From NCBI GenBank assembly GCA_964019335.1, contig OZ025755.1, forward strand, positions 218,263 through 282,262: 64,000 bases of DNA, in the 5' to 3' direction. This stretch comes from Diplonema japonicum. Lineage: Eukaryota > Euglenozoa > Diplonemea > Diplonemida > Diplonemidae. Positions 33,137-44,191 of the stretch are shown here, piece by piece. The notes beneath the pieces were generated by a model. The model saw nothing but the letters and a program-made list of their open reading frames with translations. It was not told where the DNA came from and did not search any database. The position numbers were made by a program, and so were the translations under genes. Within the stretch, counting starts at the first letter, position 1. Every line of letters begins with the position of its first letter.

Positions 33137-34237
33137 TTATTTTTTTGGAGAAGACCAACCTTTATTCTTTCCCTTCAAAAGAATGGTTTGCGTACCCCGG
33201 CTGAGCACGAGCAACCCGAGCAAGGTTATAACAACCCCGAGCAAAAACAAACTCAAATCGTGAGGGGGGAGTCTCGTATACTCCTTATAAAATATCAATC
33301 CGGAAGCAACCCCGGACACAACCCACAGCGACTGATAAATAGGAAGCACATACAACACATTCTTATACATTCTCAGCGCCTTGTTGAGGTAGTAAATCTG
33401 ACCCCAAACGGAAAGAACAGCGAACAAAGCACAAACTGTAAAGGCACAACCCGTCGCCGGTGTAAAAGCATGTGTCAACGTAAACAATATAGATATCGCA
33501 GCCTTTGCAAACATTATTGAATGGCCACCCAACACCCCAGCAAACGACGCGTGGACCGTCGGGTAAAACTGCGGTCCGAATTTTGTAACAAATTCAACAG
33601 AGCTGTTCGGGCTCGCGACGGTGGAGAGATTGTCAAACGCCCAGAAACATTCTAAATACTCCGGTTGTTCCCCACCGAGAACGCCTTCTTTCCGCAGCTC
33701 GCATTCTTTCCTTCGAAAATTTTCGATATATATAAGACTCACCAATAAAACACTTCCCACCCCGATGGCGTACGCCACCAACGAGGGGTTGTAAACCAGC
33801 TCCAACAACAACCCATATGTTAAATCGGGCTGTTTGTATGAACCGTAATAACATGCTGTTGACGATCCCAGGAGGGTGATCGCACAGCCTGCTATGTCGT
33901 GCAGTGTGAGGATTTCGTTTTGAAACCAAGGTGTTACCAGCACATTTGCCACCAAGGTTGTGCTGCCCAAGGCGGCTAGCCTTGACAGTGGGATTAGCGG
34001 GAGGGCAGCGAGATCCATTACGCTTGCTGCGATCATGAGTAATATCCCGGCCCACCACCGGACTGACCACAGCATGGTTTTTCGTTTTTCGGCCGGGAGG
34101 CCCTCGTTGTGTGTGTGGGCCAGTTTTTGTAGATTTACGCCTATGCAGGATATGAAGCATGCAGAGACAACCAAGGAGTCTCCCACAACGTCTCGCATCA
34201 GTTCTCCGTTCGCGAAAGAACTATTTTCTAGTATCAT
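33137..34237 (-). CDS. NIPA-family magnesium transporter-like membrane protein (366 aa)
   Basis: ATG at 34237 follows A8. The protein has about nine hydrophobic segments of the DMT/NIPA architecture: a helix beginning VVSACFISCIGVNLQKLAH, a second at WAGILLMIAASVMDLAAL, the conserved PLSRLAALGSTTLVANVL segment, then GCAITLLGSSTACYYG, and a C-terminal pair containing YYLNKALRMYKNVLYVLPIY and FLLGVVITLLGLLVLSRG. The pattern alnkAL-x(n)-PiYq and the glycine-rich helices are diagnostic for NIPA (formerly DUF803). Family members move Mg2+ at plasma or endosomal membranes. A loop at about 170-205 (FRRKECELRKEG) is lineage-specific. Confidence 0.85.
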   Translation of the reverse strand: MILENSSFANGELMRDVVGDSLVVSACFISCIGVNLQKLAHTHNEGLPAEKRKTMLWSVRWWAGILLMIAASVMDLAALPLIPLSRLAALGSTTLVANVLVTPWFQNEILTLHDIAGCAITLLGSSTACYYGSYKQPDLTYGLLLELVYNPSLVAYAIGVGSVLLVSLIYIENFRRKECELRKEGVLGGEQPEYLECFWAFDNLSTVASPNSSVEFVTKFGPQFYPTVHASFAGVLGGHSIMFAKAAISILFTLTHAFTPATGCAFTVCALFAVLSVWGQIYYLNKALRMYKNVLYVLPIYQSLWVVSGVASGLIFYKEYTRLPPHDLSLFLLGVVITLLGLLVLSRGTQTILLKGKNKGWSSPKK

Positions 34238-35423
34238 TTTTTTTCTTCACCCCCTCCTCCCCCCTCCTTTGTGTGAAAAAAATTTTTTTTGAGACAACTT
34301 TAAAAAAAAAAATGGGGGGAGAATGAAGTGAAAACCCAGGGGAGAATTTGAGGCGGGGGGGGGGGGGGGGGAGAGGGGAGGGGGGAAACTTTTGTTCTCA
34401 AAAAAAGGGGGGGGACGGGAGGTCGGAATATAAAAAAAAAAATAATTGAAAGCACAACACATGGTAATATTGGGGTGAGGGGAAGCTTTTTTTTTTGGAT
34501 GGGGATATCAATATAAAGTCCTATTTTTTCCCCTTTTTTTGGGGGGGGGAGAACAAGGTGGGAATGTAGAAAAATGAAATAACAATGGGAAAAATAAATA
34601 TGAATGAAGGAGGAAGAGAGAAAAAAACAAAAAAAAGTAAAATACACAAAAAAAAAAGGAAAGGCTAATTTTGAAAAAGTGGCACAGAATAAATTTTCTA
34701 TTTCTCTTTTTTTTTTTTGCAACGTTCTTTTCCTCACTTAAAAGAAATCAGACTTTTCTTTCACTCCAACCCCCCCCCATCCTAACTTTCTTTCGCATCT
34801 TTTCCAGCTATAAAGAATAACTGGAAACTCCTTTTTCCTTGATTGCTTTAACTTTACTTTTTTCATACCACAATTTTTTTTTTTTTTTTTTTTTTCCTTC
34901 TTTGTTCCTTTGCTTTTCCTCATTTTTTTCTTTCATTTTTTTTTTCTTTTCTTTTTTTTACATTTTTTTTTCCAGAGAATAGCAAACAGCAATTCTCAAC
35001 TCTATCTTTTTTTTTCTTCTTTTCCCATTTTTTCTTCCATACGTTCCATGACCAGAAAGAGGGACTCACCAAAAATACTGGGGGGGGGGACAAAAAAAGC
35101 AAAAAGAAATCGTTTCCCCCATTTCTTTTTTTTCCTCTCGGAATCAGCAAAAAAAGAGAATTGTCAAAAATGGGGGGGAGAGTGCAAAAAAAAAAAAAAA
35201 AAAAAAAAAAAACTAGTATCTACGGACCCCACTACCTCCCCCATCCCCCCCTTTTTTCCAAATGCACACACAAGCCAACCCATAAAGTAAATGGAGAAAG
35301 AGATACTGAGGGGGTAAAGAAAAAATATAAAAAAAAAAATAAAAAAAAAACAGGGGAACAACAAAATATGTGGGGAAATGAAAGGGGGGGGAGATATAAT
35401 ATTTTCTTTTTCTTTTCTTTTTT
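34238..35423. other. Low-complexity spacer
   Basis: The spacer holds G-, A- and T-runs, an A28 tract near 35185-35212 and Phe/Lys-rich artefact frames. Nothing is recognised as a gene or RNA. Confidence 0.6.
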
Positions 35424-38400
35424 TTAAAAAAGCCTGGTTTCACCACCTTTTGGGTTCTGCAGTAGACAGCCGAACTATTTATTTTTTATAAAAAAAAAGA
35501 AAAAAAATCCCACCCCCACCACCACATACCTTCAAGGTCCCTTCCAACTTCTCTCCGTCTGGCGTGAACAGGACGCCTGCCTGTATTCGCCCGCCGTACG
35601 CGATTCCTTCGAAATACATCCCAGACTGCAGGTAAGCCGATCCATATCCATGAGGGACATTACCATTGACAGTAGGGCCCGTCCAAAGCAGACCCTTGTG
35701 AAAGACCCCAATGAGGGGGTTGCTGGGAGGGTGAGGGAAAGCAGTTAAATTAGAAGCTGTGATGGGCTGCGCTTGCAGGGATTTGTGAAAATTCGCGTAT
35801 TGAGCAGGCCGAGGGACGTCCAGGAGGTACTTCAGCCCATGTGAGTTCGAGCTGAATGCAACTTGCGTCGCACTGCTAATCGTGTTCGGGGATCGCAACT
35901 GCAACGAGTCTATTGGTATTCTCCTTGACACCTTCGCCTCTCCTTCTTCGCCTTCATCATCCGTCTGCTCTGTGTACTCTGGGATGTTGGGGAATGTCAC
36001 CTTTGCCCAGCCGTGTGCTAGGGTGTTCACGAAATGCCCGTTGCAAATCACCCCGGTTTGGTATTTTATCATGGAAAACCCACGCAGCTCGCCGTCGCTG
36101 AAGCTCCCTGTCAAGGTCGACCCTCCTATGTAGTCCTTCGTGCCCTTCCCGTTCAGCATCCAGTCCTTGAATTCACCCCTCCATCTTATATTTTCCTTTG
36201 TCAGGCTCTCGTCGGTGTACATAACGGTGTGGCAGTCTTCGCCCTCAAGGGTCACACCTGTGTCGGACCACGTGTAGCTTCCGGTGAGGCGGACTTTGGC
36301 TTCTGGGAGGGACATTGTGCCTTCAGCGAGTCTTTTCACGTTGTGGGTGAAGACGCCTTGTTCTGTGATGGAACACCCTTCGACTGTCCGTGTGCCTTGA
36401 ACCATGATGCCTTCCACGAAGTCGCCGACCCATCGCTCCGTGGGGGTTAAGGAGTTGATGATCGCGGAGCCTTTGCCAGACAGCTGCCCTTCCTTGGTCC
36501 GCAGCTCGTAGATGTTCCCGTTGCACGTCATGCACTGTATGTTGTCGGTGGGCCTGCCTTGTTCGTCACGTTTGCCCTCAAGCAGGATGTATGATTCTTT
36601 CTTTGTTTTCCCGTAGTTTTCAATTGGGGCCTGGTGGTGGATCCCATCCGGGCCCATGAGCTCGACAAGGCCTTCCGGGCAGAAGGACGAGTTGAACTGT
36701 CCCTCCACCTTCGTCCCCTCGAAGTAAAAAAGCTTCCCGTGCCCCATGGGAACCCCTCCGCAGAAGTTCCCCTTGAAGACCCAACCCTCGTCTGCATAGC
36801 CGTACGCGGCAGGCCCGTGGAGCTTTCCGTTCATCCATTCCCCTTTGCAGGCGAAGTTCAGACGTATCTCAAGACCGCTGCCATGTCGTTGCCCTGCAGA
36901 CCAACTACCTTCGTAGTAACCGGTTTGGGAAGGATAGATGAGGATTCCATGTCCATGGGGTTTGCCTTTCTTCGTTTCACCGGAGTAACACCCGGAGGGC
37001 AGCATGAGCGTGATGCTAGGGGGTCGGGATGGCTTGAAGATAGATGGTCGTTTCTCCAGCTCAACAGCGTTGAGGACGCGGAGGGAGACGGAGAGGGAAC
37101 CACCCCCGCGAAGGGAGTCTTCCGTGAGGACGTCCTCTGAATCGAGGAATGTGTTGTTCATTGAGTTGTTCGTCGACTGCGGTGCAGGCTTCGTGTAAGC
37201 AGTGATGATGTCGGACACCCAGTTCTGCTTTGCAGTTGCTAGGCGGTCGCGCTCTGTTGTCGCCTCGGTGATCCGCTGCCGGATCAACCTGATGGCCTTG
37301 CGTGTTGCGCACCGCTTCTGCTCGTATTTCACGTAGTTCGACTCCATCTTCATCATCATCCAGTTGTGGATCACATATTGCACTGCATGGTAGTGGTGCA
37401 CGCTCCAGAACGACGGATCGAACTTCTCCCCCGACGCAAGGGACTGGATCGCCTGCCTGATGTCGATGGAGAACACCTTCAGCGACAGCGTCATCACAAC
37501 ATCCATGTATCGAACCCGCATGTGCTTGTCAAGAGGGATCAACATCGATCGCAACTGTTTCTGCGTGCACAGGAAATCAGAGGACCTGCCCATGCCCATC
37601 AGAGCACTCATGGAAAACGGCGACGACAGCCACAATGGTTCGGGTAGCTTCTGCAATATCCGAATCAACGCGTCTGCCGAGGCCAGTCCCGTGCCTCCTG
37701 GGTCTTCCTTGATCCACTCTTCCTTTAGGATATCGAAGGCTTCGAGGTCACGTGTCGATTCTTGCAAACCGCGTGCTCGTTTTTCATCTTCAAAGTGCTC
37801 TATCAAGACGTACACGAACAGGTTCAGAAAGATGAAGCAGCCTAGCAGCAAGAACAGTACGAAGTAAGCCCTTGCCACGCCTGTCGAGACACCGCAGTCG
37901 TCTGTGCAGCCAACGACGTCCTCAGTGGTGCCGACCATCATGTCGTTCCAGCCCTCTGTGGTGGACACCTGGTAGAGGGTCACGAGTGCCTTGTACAGGT
38001 TGTCGAAGTTGGACCATCTGTTGAAGTCCTTCGAAATGGCGATCCGCCCAAAGAGGTCCACGCCGAACACACCGAACACGAAAAACACTACAAACAGCAA
38101 CACAGCGATGTTCATGAGTGACGGCAGGGCAGACATCATCGTGGCGACGATGGTCTTGAGACCCTCGGCCCTTCCCAGCAGACGGAGCATCCTCCCCACT
38201 CGCAGGACGCGAATACCAGAGGTGGAGGCTGTGGAGGACAGGGCGGCGACAAGGCTGACCACCACAATGAGGAAGTCAAACCTGTTCCAACCGTCCTTGA
38301 AGTAGTAGATGGAAAAGGCCATGATCTTAAAGACAGCCTCAAAGGTGAAGGCCACCACGAAGAACCAGTTCGCTATGAACAAAAAATCCGTCATCCCAGA

Positions 38401-41400
38401 CGACTGGCCCTCATGCTGCAGTGCAAGCGTGATGGAGTTCAACACAATGAGCGTAGTGGTCACCATCTCAAACTCCTTTCTGCACGCAATGTAGTGCACC
38501 CAACTAAGTATCCATGACTTCTGCACACATGCTGGCTGAGGGAGGTACCCGTCCCTGATGCTGGCGTGTAGCAGTACACGTTGGGCTTGTTGCCAGTTTC
38601 TCTGTGCATCTGTTAACAGCAGTCGGTTTTTCCCTTGTTTCTCCTTCGTGATCGCGAAGCTTTGGATCAGAACACCAATGAACAGGTTCACGAAGAAGAA
38701 CTGCCCCAGCACGATGAACGCCACAAAGAACACTGCACCGTATGGATTGGAGTTCAACCGCGGCCCCCTCCCTGGCCCCGGGGCATCCATCGTCCTGTAC
38801 ATCATCTCGCGCCACTTCTCACCGACTGAGATCTGGAAGAGGGTGAACATGCTCTCGAAGACGTCGTCGAAGGTGAACCAGATGGGTCCCCAGGATGCCT
38901 CTGCCTGGACGTAGGAGACCCCGAAGGCCTCGCGCACCTCCATCATGTAGGTCCCGTTGCAGGCCTCTTCTGTCCGGATCGCAGGGTTGGAGCACTCGTA
39001 CAGCGCTCCCTTGAAGAGGGACACCCCGACAATGGCGAAGATGAACCACACCATCGTCGACACGAAGATCACGTTCTGAATGGACGGCATCGCCGACATC
39101 ACCGCAGTCAGCACCACCTTCATCTCAGGGGAGCCCGAGGTAACTAGGCGCAGGATGCGCAGCGACCGGAAGCTCCGCAGCGTCGGCACGAACAACCCGA
39201 TAACTGAGGTCACCACAACCACAGCGTCGATCACGTTCCACTTGTCGTTGAAAAACCCGCACCACCCCCACGCCAGGATCTTCGTCACCATCTCCAACGA
39301 GAACAGCGACACGAACACAAAGTCCCCTACCCGCAGCACCCGGTACAGGCCAGGCTGGTTGTCCTCCACAGACGGGTTGTCAACCGCAATGAAGATCAGG
39401 TTGATAACAATCACCACAAGTACCATCAGGTCGAAGTAGGTCCATGTAACTACCTTTAGGGCATACTGACGAAGAATGTTCGGTGCTGCACAGCAGCAGT
39501 CGGGATCTGTGTCCTCACCGGGGCTTGAGAACCTTGCGAGGATGCTGTCCAGGTTGCCAACCTTTTTGTTGAACTCTGCAAACTTGAGGTTCTCGAAAGG
39601 CTGCGGCGGGATCTCAACGATCTTGCCGTGCTCTTCGCCTGGCGGGAAGAGGGTCGACCTGCCAACGATTGTCTTGGCTTTCTTCTGGACCTGGACAGAC
39701 GCTTTGGTCAGCCCCGACATGCTCCAGACGGAGAGTCGTCGTTCACGGCGTTTCTTTGTACAGAAGGAGGAACCGGCAGATCCCATCTGCATGGAGACGG
39801 CGAAGAGATGCTTTTCGTCTTCAAAGGCGGAGGACCTCCTGTCGGCGCCGAGGAAGCCGTTCTTGTAAGAGAAGGGAAGGGTCACGTCCCCTGGTGAGGA
39901 CACGGTGTCGGGAAGCTTGAGGACGTCAAGGTCGGGCTCGATGTCCAGTGTCGCGCTGGAGGCAGCGGGGCGCAGTGTCTGCTTGCCGCTCTTGTTGTGC
40001 TCTTCATCCGTCGCGCTTTCTATTTCTAGACAGAAGTCAGGATCGCTTCTGACCTGCGGGATTGCCACCACCTCCCCATCGGTGGTCTTCGCTTTCTGTT
40101 GCGTATCTTGGTCTCTGTCTGTCACGTTGTCCTTCGCCGCGTCATAGATGGGTTCGTGCTGGTGTACGCCAGGTTGGATCCCGTTCTCTCCTCTGTTGTT
40201 GGATTCTGCGACTATCTTTTTCGGACGGCAGCAGTCCCAGATCCCTTCGCCCCCTTGTACCTCGTCTTCTCCTGCAAAATTGTCGATCAAGATTGCGATG
40301 AACAGGTTCAGTAAAATGTAGTTCCCCAGCAGGAACAGCGTCACGAAGTACGCGATCGCCGCTGCTCCGGTTCGTTGCACAGTCTCCTTCATGATCTGTG
40401 CCCAGCTCTCGCCTGTCACGACCACGAACACCGTCAGCGTTGAGGCACCGAGGTTCTCGAACCCACACCGTCCATTGTCGTCCTTGCACGCGAAGAGCTG
40501 CACCCCCATCACAGAGTAGATGAACAGGAACAACATCACAATGATGCTGAGGTACCCAACGTCGATGACCGCATTGCTGATTTGCTTCAGGATGATGTTC
40601 AAGCCCCGCCATTTCTTTGCAAGCCGGAAAACTCTTGCGAGCCTGAAGCCGCGCAGGGCAGATGCCCCTGACCCACCACCCGTGGGCGAGGGATGCGTAA
40701 TGATCTCCGGAATGGATACCAAAACCAGCAGGAAGTCGAAGGTGTTGTAGTTGTCAGAAAAATACAATTCAGGTGTCATCCCGACCATCTTGATGATGGC
40801 TTCAATAATAAAAATGAAGGTGGACACATAGTTGATCCAGTAGATGGTGTCGAGCCAAGTGCTGCCGATGGTGTAGTGGTCGGTGCCGAGGGCGATGATG
40901 TTGATGATGGTGACCATGACAACCAAAATGTTGAAGGCCTTATGCTTGCTCAGTTTGAACAACGTGTTACCCAAGGTTCCTTCTTCGTAGTACCCCACCT
41001 TGCGCAGTCGGCGTATTCTTTCTCTGTTTAGCAACAGTTTCCTTGCACCAGGGGAGCCAGGGAGGTCGACTGGAGCATCATCATACATACTGCTTTGTAT
41101 CTCCTGTATCGCATCGTCTGCCTCTTGAAGTGCGCTGAGATCGTCGATTGACGTTTGCAGCTGGCTCATGTCAAGTCCGTCTGGCGCCCCGTCTGACCTT
41201 CGCGAAACGCCCAGGTTGTTCTCCATCATTCTTGGTGAGAAGAATTGGGAGCCTTCCGACTGGGTTCCTGTGCTGTTCTTTTCATCACTCTCTGAGCTCG
41301 GTTTTGTGCTTTGAACGGGGGACTCTAATTTCCCCCCCGACAGTGGGCTCAAGCTTGCCTCGCTGGCCTTTAGGTCCGGGCTCTTGATCCACTCGTCGCC

Positions 41401-43296
41401 TTCGAACTCATCACCGTCAACACCGTACTCCCCTTCGTCCAGGTCCTCTTCAGCAGCCGCTTCTTCCACCATGATAGGCATGGCCACCACAAGTAAGGGA
41501 TGCGCTGCCGACGCTGCTATGAATGTTGCTGGGGACAGCCGCTCCAGCACCGGCTTCGCTGTGACCATCTTGTTGTCTCGTTCGTGTGAGTACACGGAGG
41601 ACAGCATCGCAAGGATCAAGTTTACAGCGAAGACGTTTCCAAGAAGAGTGCAGAGGAAGAAGTAGATCCAAGCGATGTGGCCGTTGGCGTCTTGGACGTC
41701 CTTCATGTCGTCGGGCCAGTCATCCAGAGACATGAGCTTGAAGGTGAGGAGGAGGGAGCTGAAGATGTTGTCGAAGTTCAGGACCTCGCGCTTGTAGGTG
41801 CCCTCGCGGATGATGCAGCTCTGTCGGACGCCGAGGCCGTTCGTGGAGCAGGAGCGCCCGCTCCCGCAGGTCTCGGTGTCGTTGAAGACCAACCAGGGGC
41901 GGGAGTTGTAGTCCCCCGTCACGTCGTAGGTGGTCTCGCTGTCCCCTTGGGTCGAGAAGAAGGTTGCGTTCACGGTCCCCTCCCACGGGGGGTCCAAGTA
42001 GCACCGTTGATGGAAGTCTCCAGAAAAGAGCTGTATCCCCAGAATGGCGAAGACCCACATGAGGAGGAAGAACAGGAGGAAGATGTCGATGGCGAGCGGG
42101 AGCGCCGAGGCGAGTGTCGCCATCAGCTGCCGCAACTCCTTCACCCGGTTCATCGTGCGCAAGGGTCGCAGGCACCGCAGCAGCCGAAGCGCCGTGAAGT
42201 TCCCAGACCCCGCCGCCAACGCCGCATACCCAGACAGCACGATCAGGAAGTCCAACCGGTTCCAGAAGGGGACAGGGTCAGACCGCAAATACGACCCGGG
42301 GTGCATCACAAACCCGAGAGCCAGGATCTTCAAAACCATCTCGATCGTGAAGAGCGCCTGGAAAGTGATCTCGGACACCGAGGTCACCTCCTGCAGCCAG
42401 TCCACGTCGTTGAACAGCGGGTCGTCCAGCACAAGCGCGAACCCGTTCAGAATGATCAGCAGCAGCACACCCCTGTCGAACCACACATTGTCAATGACGT
42501 GGATGAGGGACATACGGAAGGCGGAGCGGGGGTGGATGAAGTACAGCACGTTGTCCACCACGTTGTAAGGGAATTCGGACTCTTCGCCGTTACGGCTACG
42601 GCGGGTCTCCCCGAGCACCTGCTGGCACATAGTGCGCTTGATCTCGTGCGTCTTGTACCTCGAAAGGGGCGGACGGTACTCACGGCGGAATGTACAGGAC
42701 TTGCTGGAGTCGGTGATGTCGAGGTGGAGTGTGTTGTTGGACACAGCATGCACGATGCAGGGGACCCATGTTGCTTCACCGCATTCATTGGGGGGGCCTT
42801 GGAGGACGCCCTCTGTAGAGGACCCCACGGGAGGGACCGTGCTGGTTCGCCATATAATGGACTTATCTATGTCATTGTGGATGGCGATGAGGCCGCCTTG
42901 GTAGATGCTGAGGTGGTGGGAGCGGTGTTCGAACCCACCGGGGCCTGTGAAGAGGTCGCTGCATGACCACTCACCGAAGAAGTCTTCCCGTGTGTACCGC
43001 GACCACTCGGGGTCCGTGTTGGGGCCGGCACCGTGTCTCTTGAAGTGGCAGCGGACCTCTTTGTTGGAATGCTTCCCGCCACGAAATGTGAATCCCAAGA
43101 GTTTTGGGTCGCTTCGTACTATCTCGATAGCGTGCTCTATGGTGTACATCCCACTTCGGCTGTCCTCATGTCCAGAACACAGGCCGCCTATGCTGTACTG
43201 TAGCTCGTCAGTTGCCGATTTGAACATGGGCATGACGGAGCCCCTGCGCTTACGCATCACCTTGCCTTCTTCTCCATTGTGAGCAGCGGCGGGCAT
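35424..43296 (-). CDS. Cav-like four-domain voltage-gated channel with C-terminal MORN repeats, gene 1 (2,599 aa, 2 exons)
   Basis: Exon 1 is 43296-35530 and exon 2 is 35456-35424. The 73-nt intron starts GTATGT and ends TACTGCAG, and exon 2 adds NPKGGETRLF. A six-residue extension upstream of the ATG begins with GTG and was not used. Residues 30-240 form a Cys-containing soluble domain shared with gene 2. Four 6-TM domains follow at about 265-565, 780-1010, 1283-1550 and 1600-1835, each with an Arg-rich S4 (for example ALRLLRCLRPLRTMNRVKEL). Pore filters are SLDDW, TGESW, VGEKW and TTEGW, giving D-E-E-E, a Ca2+-channel-like set. After IVS6, EDPGGTG with ILQKLPEPLWL and MLIPLDKHMRVRYMDVVMTL resembles the EF-hand/pre-IQ segment of Cav alpha1. 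Residues about 2095-2590 are MORN-like (YYEGSWSAGQRHGSGLEI). It is a tandem partner of the gene at 44192. Confidence 0.9.
37936..38076. repeat. DNA-identical block shared by the two channel genes (domain IV pore)
   Basis: 141 bp are identical, base for base, to 46346-46486. The block encodes the domain IV pore helix and filter (QVSTTEGWNDMM) and the preceding loop. Sequence on both sides diverges at once. Confidence 0.93.
38762..39452. repeat. DNA-identical block shared by the two channel genes (domain III)
   Basis: 691 bp match 47166-47856 at every position I compared. The block covers domain III from before S1 to beyond the VGEKW filter. Flanking codons differ strongly. Confidence 0.93.
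41612..42498. repeat. DNA-identical block shared by the two channel genes (domain I)
   Basis: 887 bp match 49833-50719 at every position compared, covering domain I from S1 to the end of S6 and including third positions and the long extracellular loop. The protein changes sharply at both edges (ILAMLSSVY against ILAVLANVY). Confidence 0.94.
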
Positions 43297-44191
43297 GTCC
43301 GCAGCAGGGCACACTCAAGAGAAGTGGAGAAGAGAAGGAAAAAAAAGAAAAAAGGGGAAAAAAAAAGAGAGAGAAAAGAAAAAACACGTACGGACGGAAG
43401 GACCTGAACTATTCCCGAAGAAAAGAAATATAAATAAATAAAAAAAAAGGAAGAAAGAAAGAAACGAAGAAAAGGCTACCCTACTCTTATTAACCGATAT
43501 ATTATCTCATGCATTTTTTCAACGAGGTGAGGGGAGGGGGGTGGGTAGCGCACTGTGAAGGTTTTTTTTTTTTTTTTTTTTTTTTTTGACCAGCAAATAT
43601 GAGAAGAAAAAAAAAAGCGACATAATAAAAGTAATAAGAGAAGCAAGAATATATAAGTTGTGTATTGGGAGAGGAGAGGTTACCTTTTTTAATTTGTTCA
43701 ATTGAAGAAAAAAAAATCTTGAACTCGCCTTAATGACTAGCGACCTCTGTTCCTAAGCGTAATAACAGAGGAAGTGAAAAATACCTTTCTTCCTGGTTAT
43801 GTACATTTCTCCTTCTTTATGGTTATATGTCTTTGTTGTTCGCACGAGCAAAAAAAAGTTTTTAAAGTTGCGAAGGTTTTTTTGCTCGGCACAAGTTGCA
43901 TATAGTTATAAACTCATTTTTTTTTTTTGAAAGATAAATATTTGTAACAAAAAGAAAAAAAAAGGAAGAAAAAAAAAATAAAAAAAGTTTAAACGGCTCA
44001 TTTCCTTTCCCCCATGGAAATAGAGGTTGTGTTATTAAATAAAAAAAAACACAATGAGCACTAGAACTACTTTCCTTTTTTTTTTCTTCTTCCCTTAGCA
44101 AAAAGAAGATTATAAGGCTAAATGGCTGCTTGTCAGGTACCCTAGCAGGACCTACTTGGTTTCTTCGTTTTTATTTTCCTTTTTTTCTTTT
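43297..44191. other. Spacer between the two channel genes
   Basis: AT-rich, homopolymer-containing sequence with no gene. A pyrimidine-rich run followed by AG lies just upstream of gene 1 on the minus strand (about 43320-43350), as would suit a splice acceptor, but no upstream exon was identified. Confidence 0.5.

Noticed and set aside
35479-35529. Gly/Phe-rich C-terminus of channel gene 1
   Set aside because: It is intron sequence after the GTATGT donor; the true last exon is 35456-35424.
41677-42966. Long plus-strand open frame (about 429 codons) and its twin at 49898-50863 inside the channel genes
   Set aside because: They lie exactly opposite the conserved domain I coding sequence. Their products are Glu/Val/Gln-rich without domains, and their sharing is explained by the identical DNA block.
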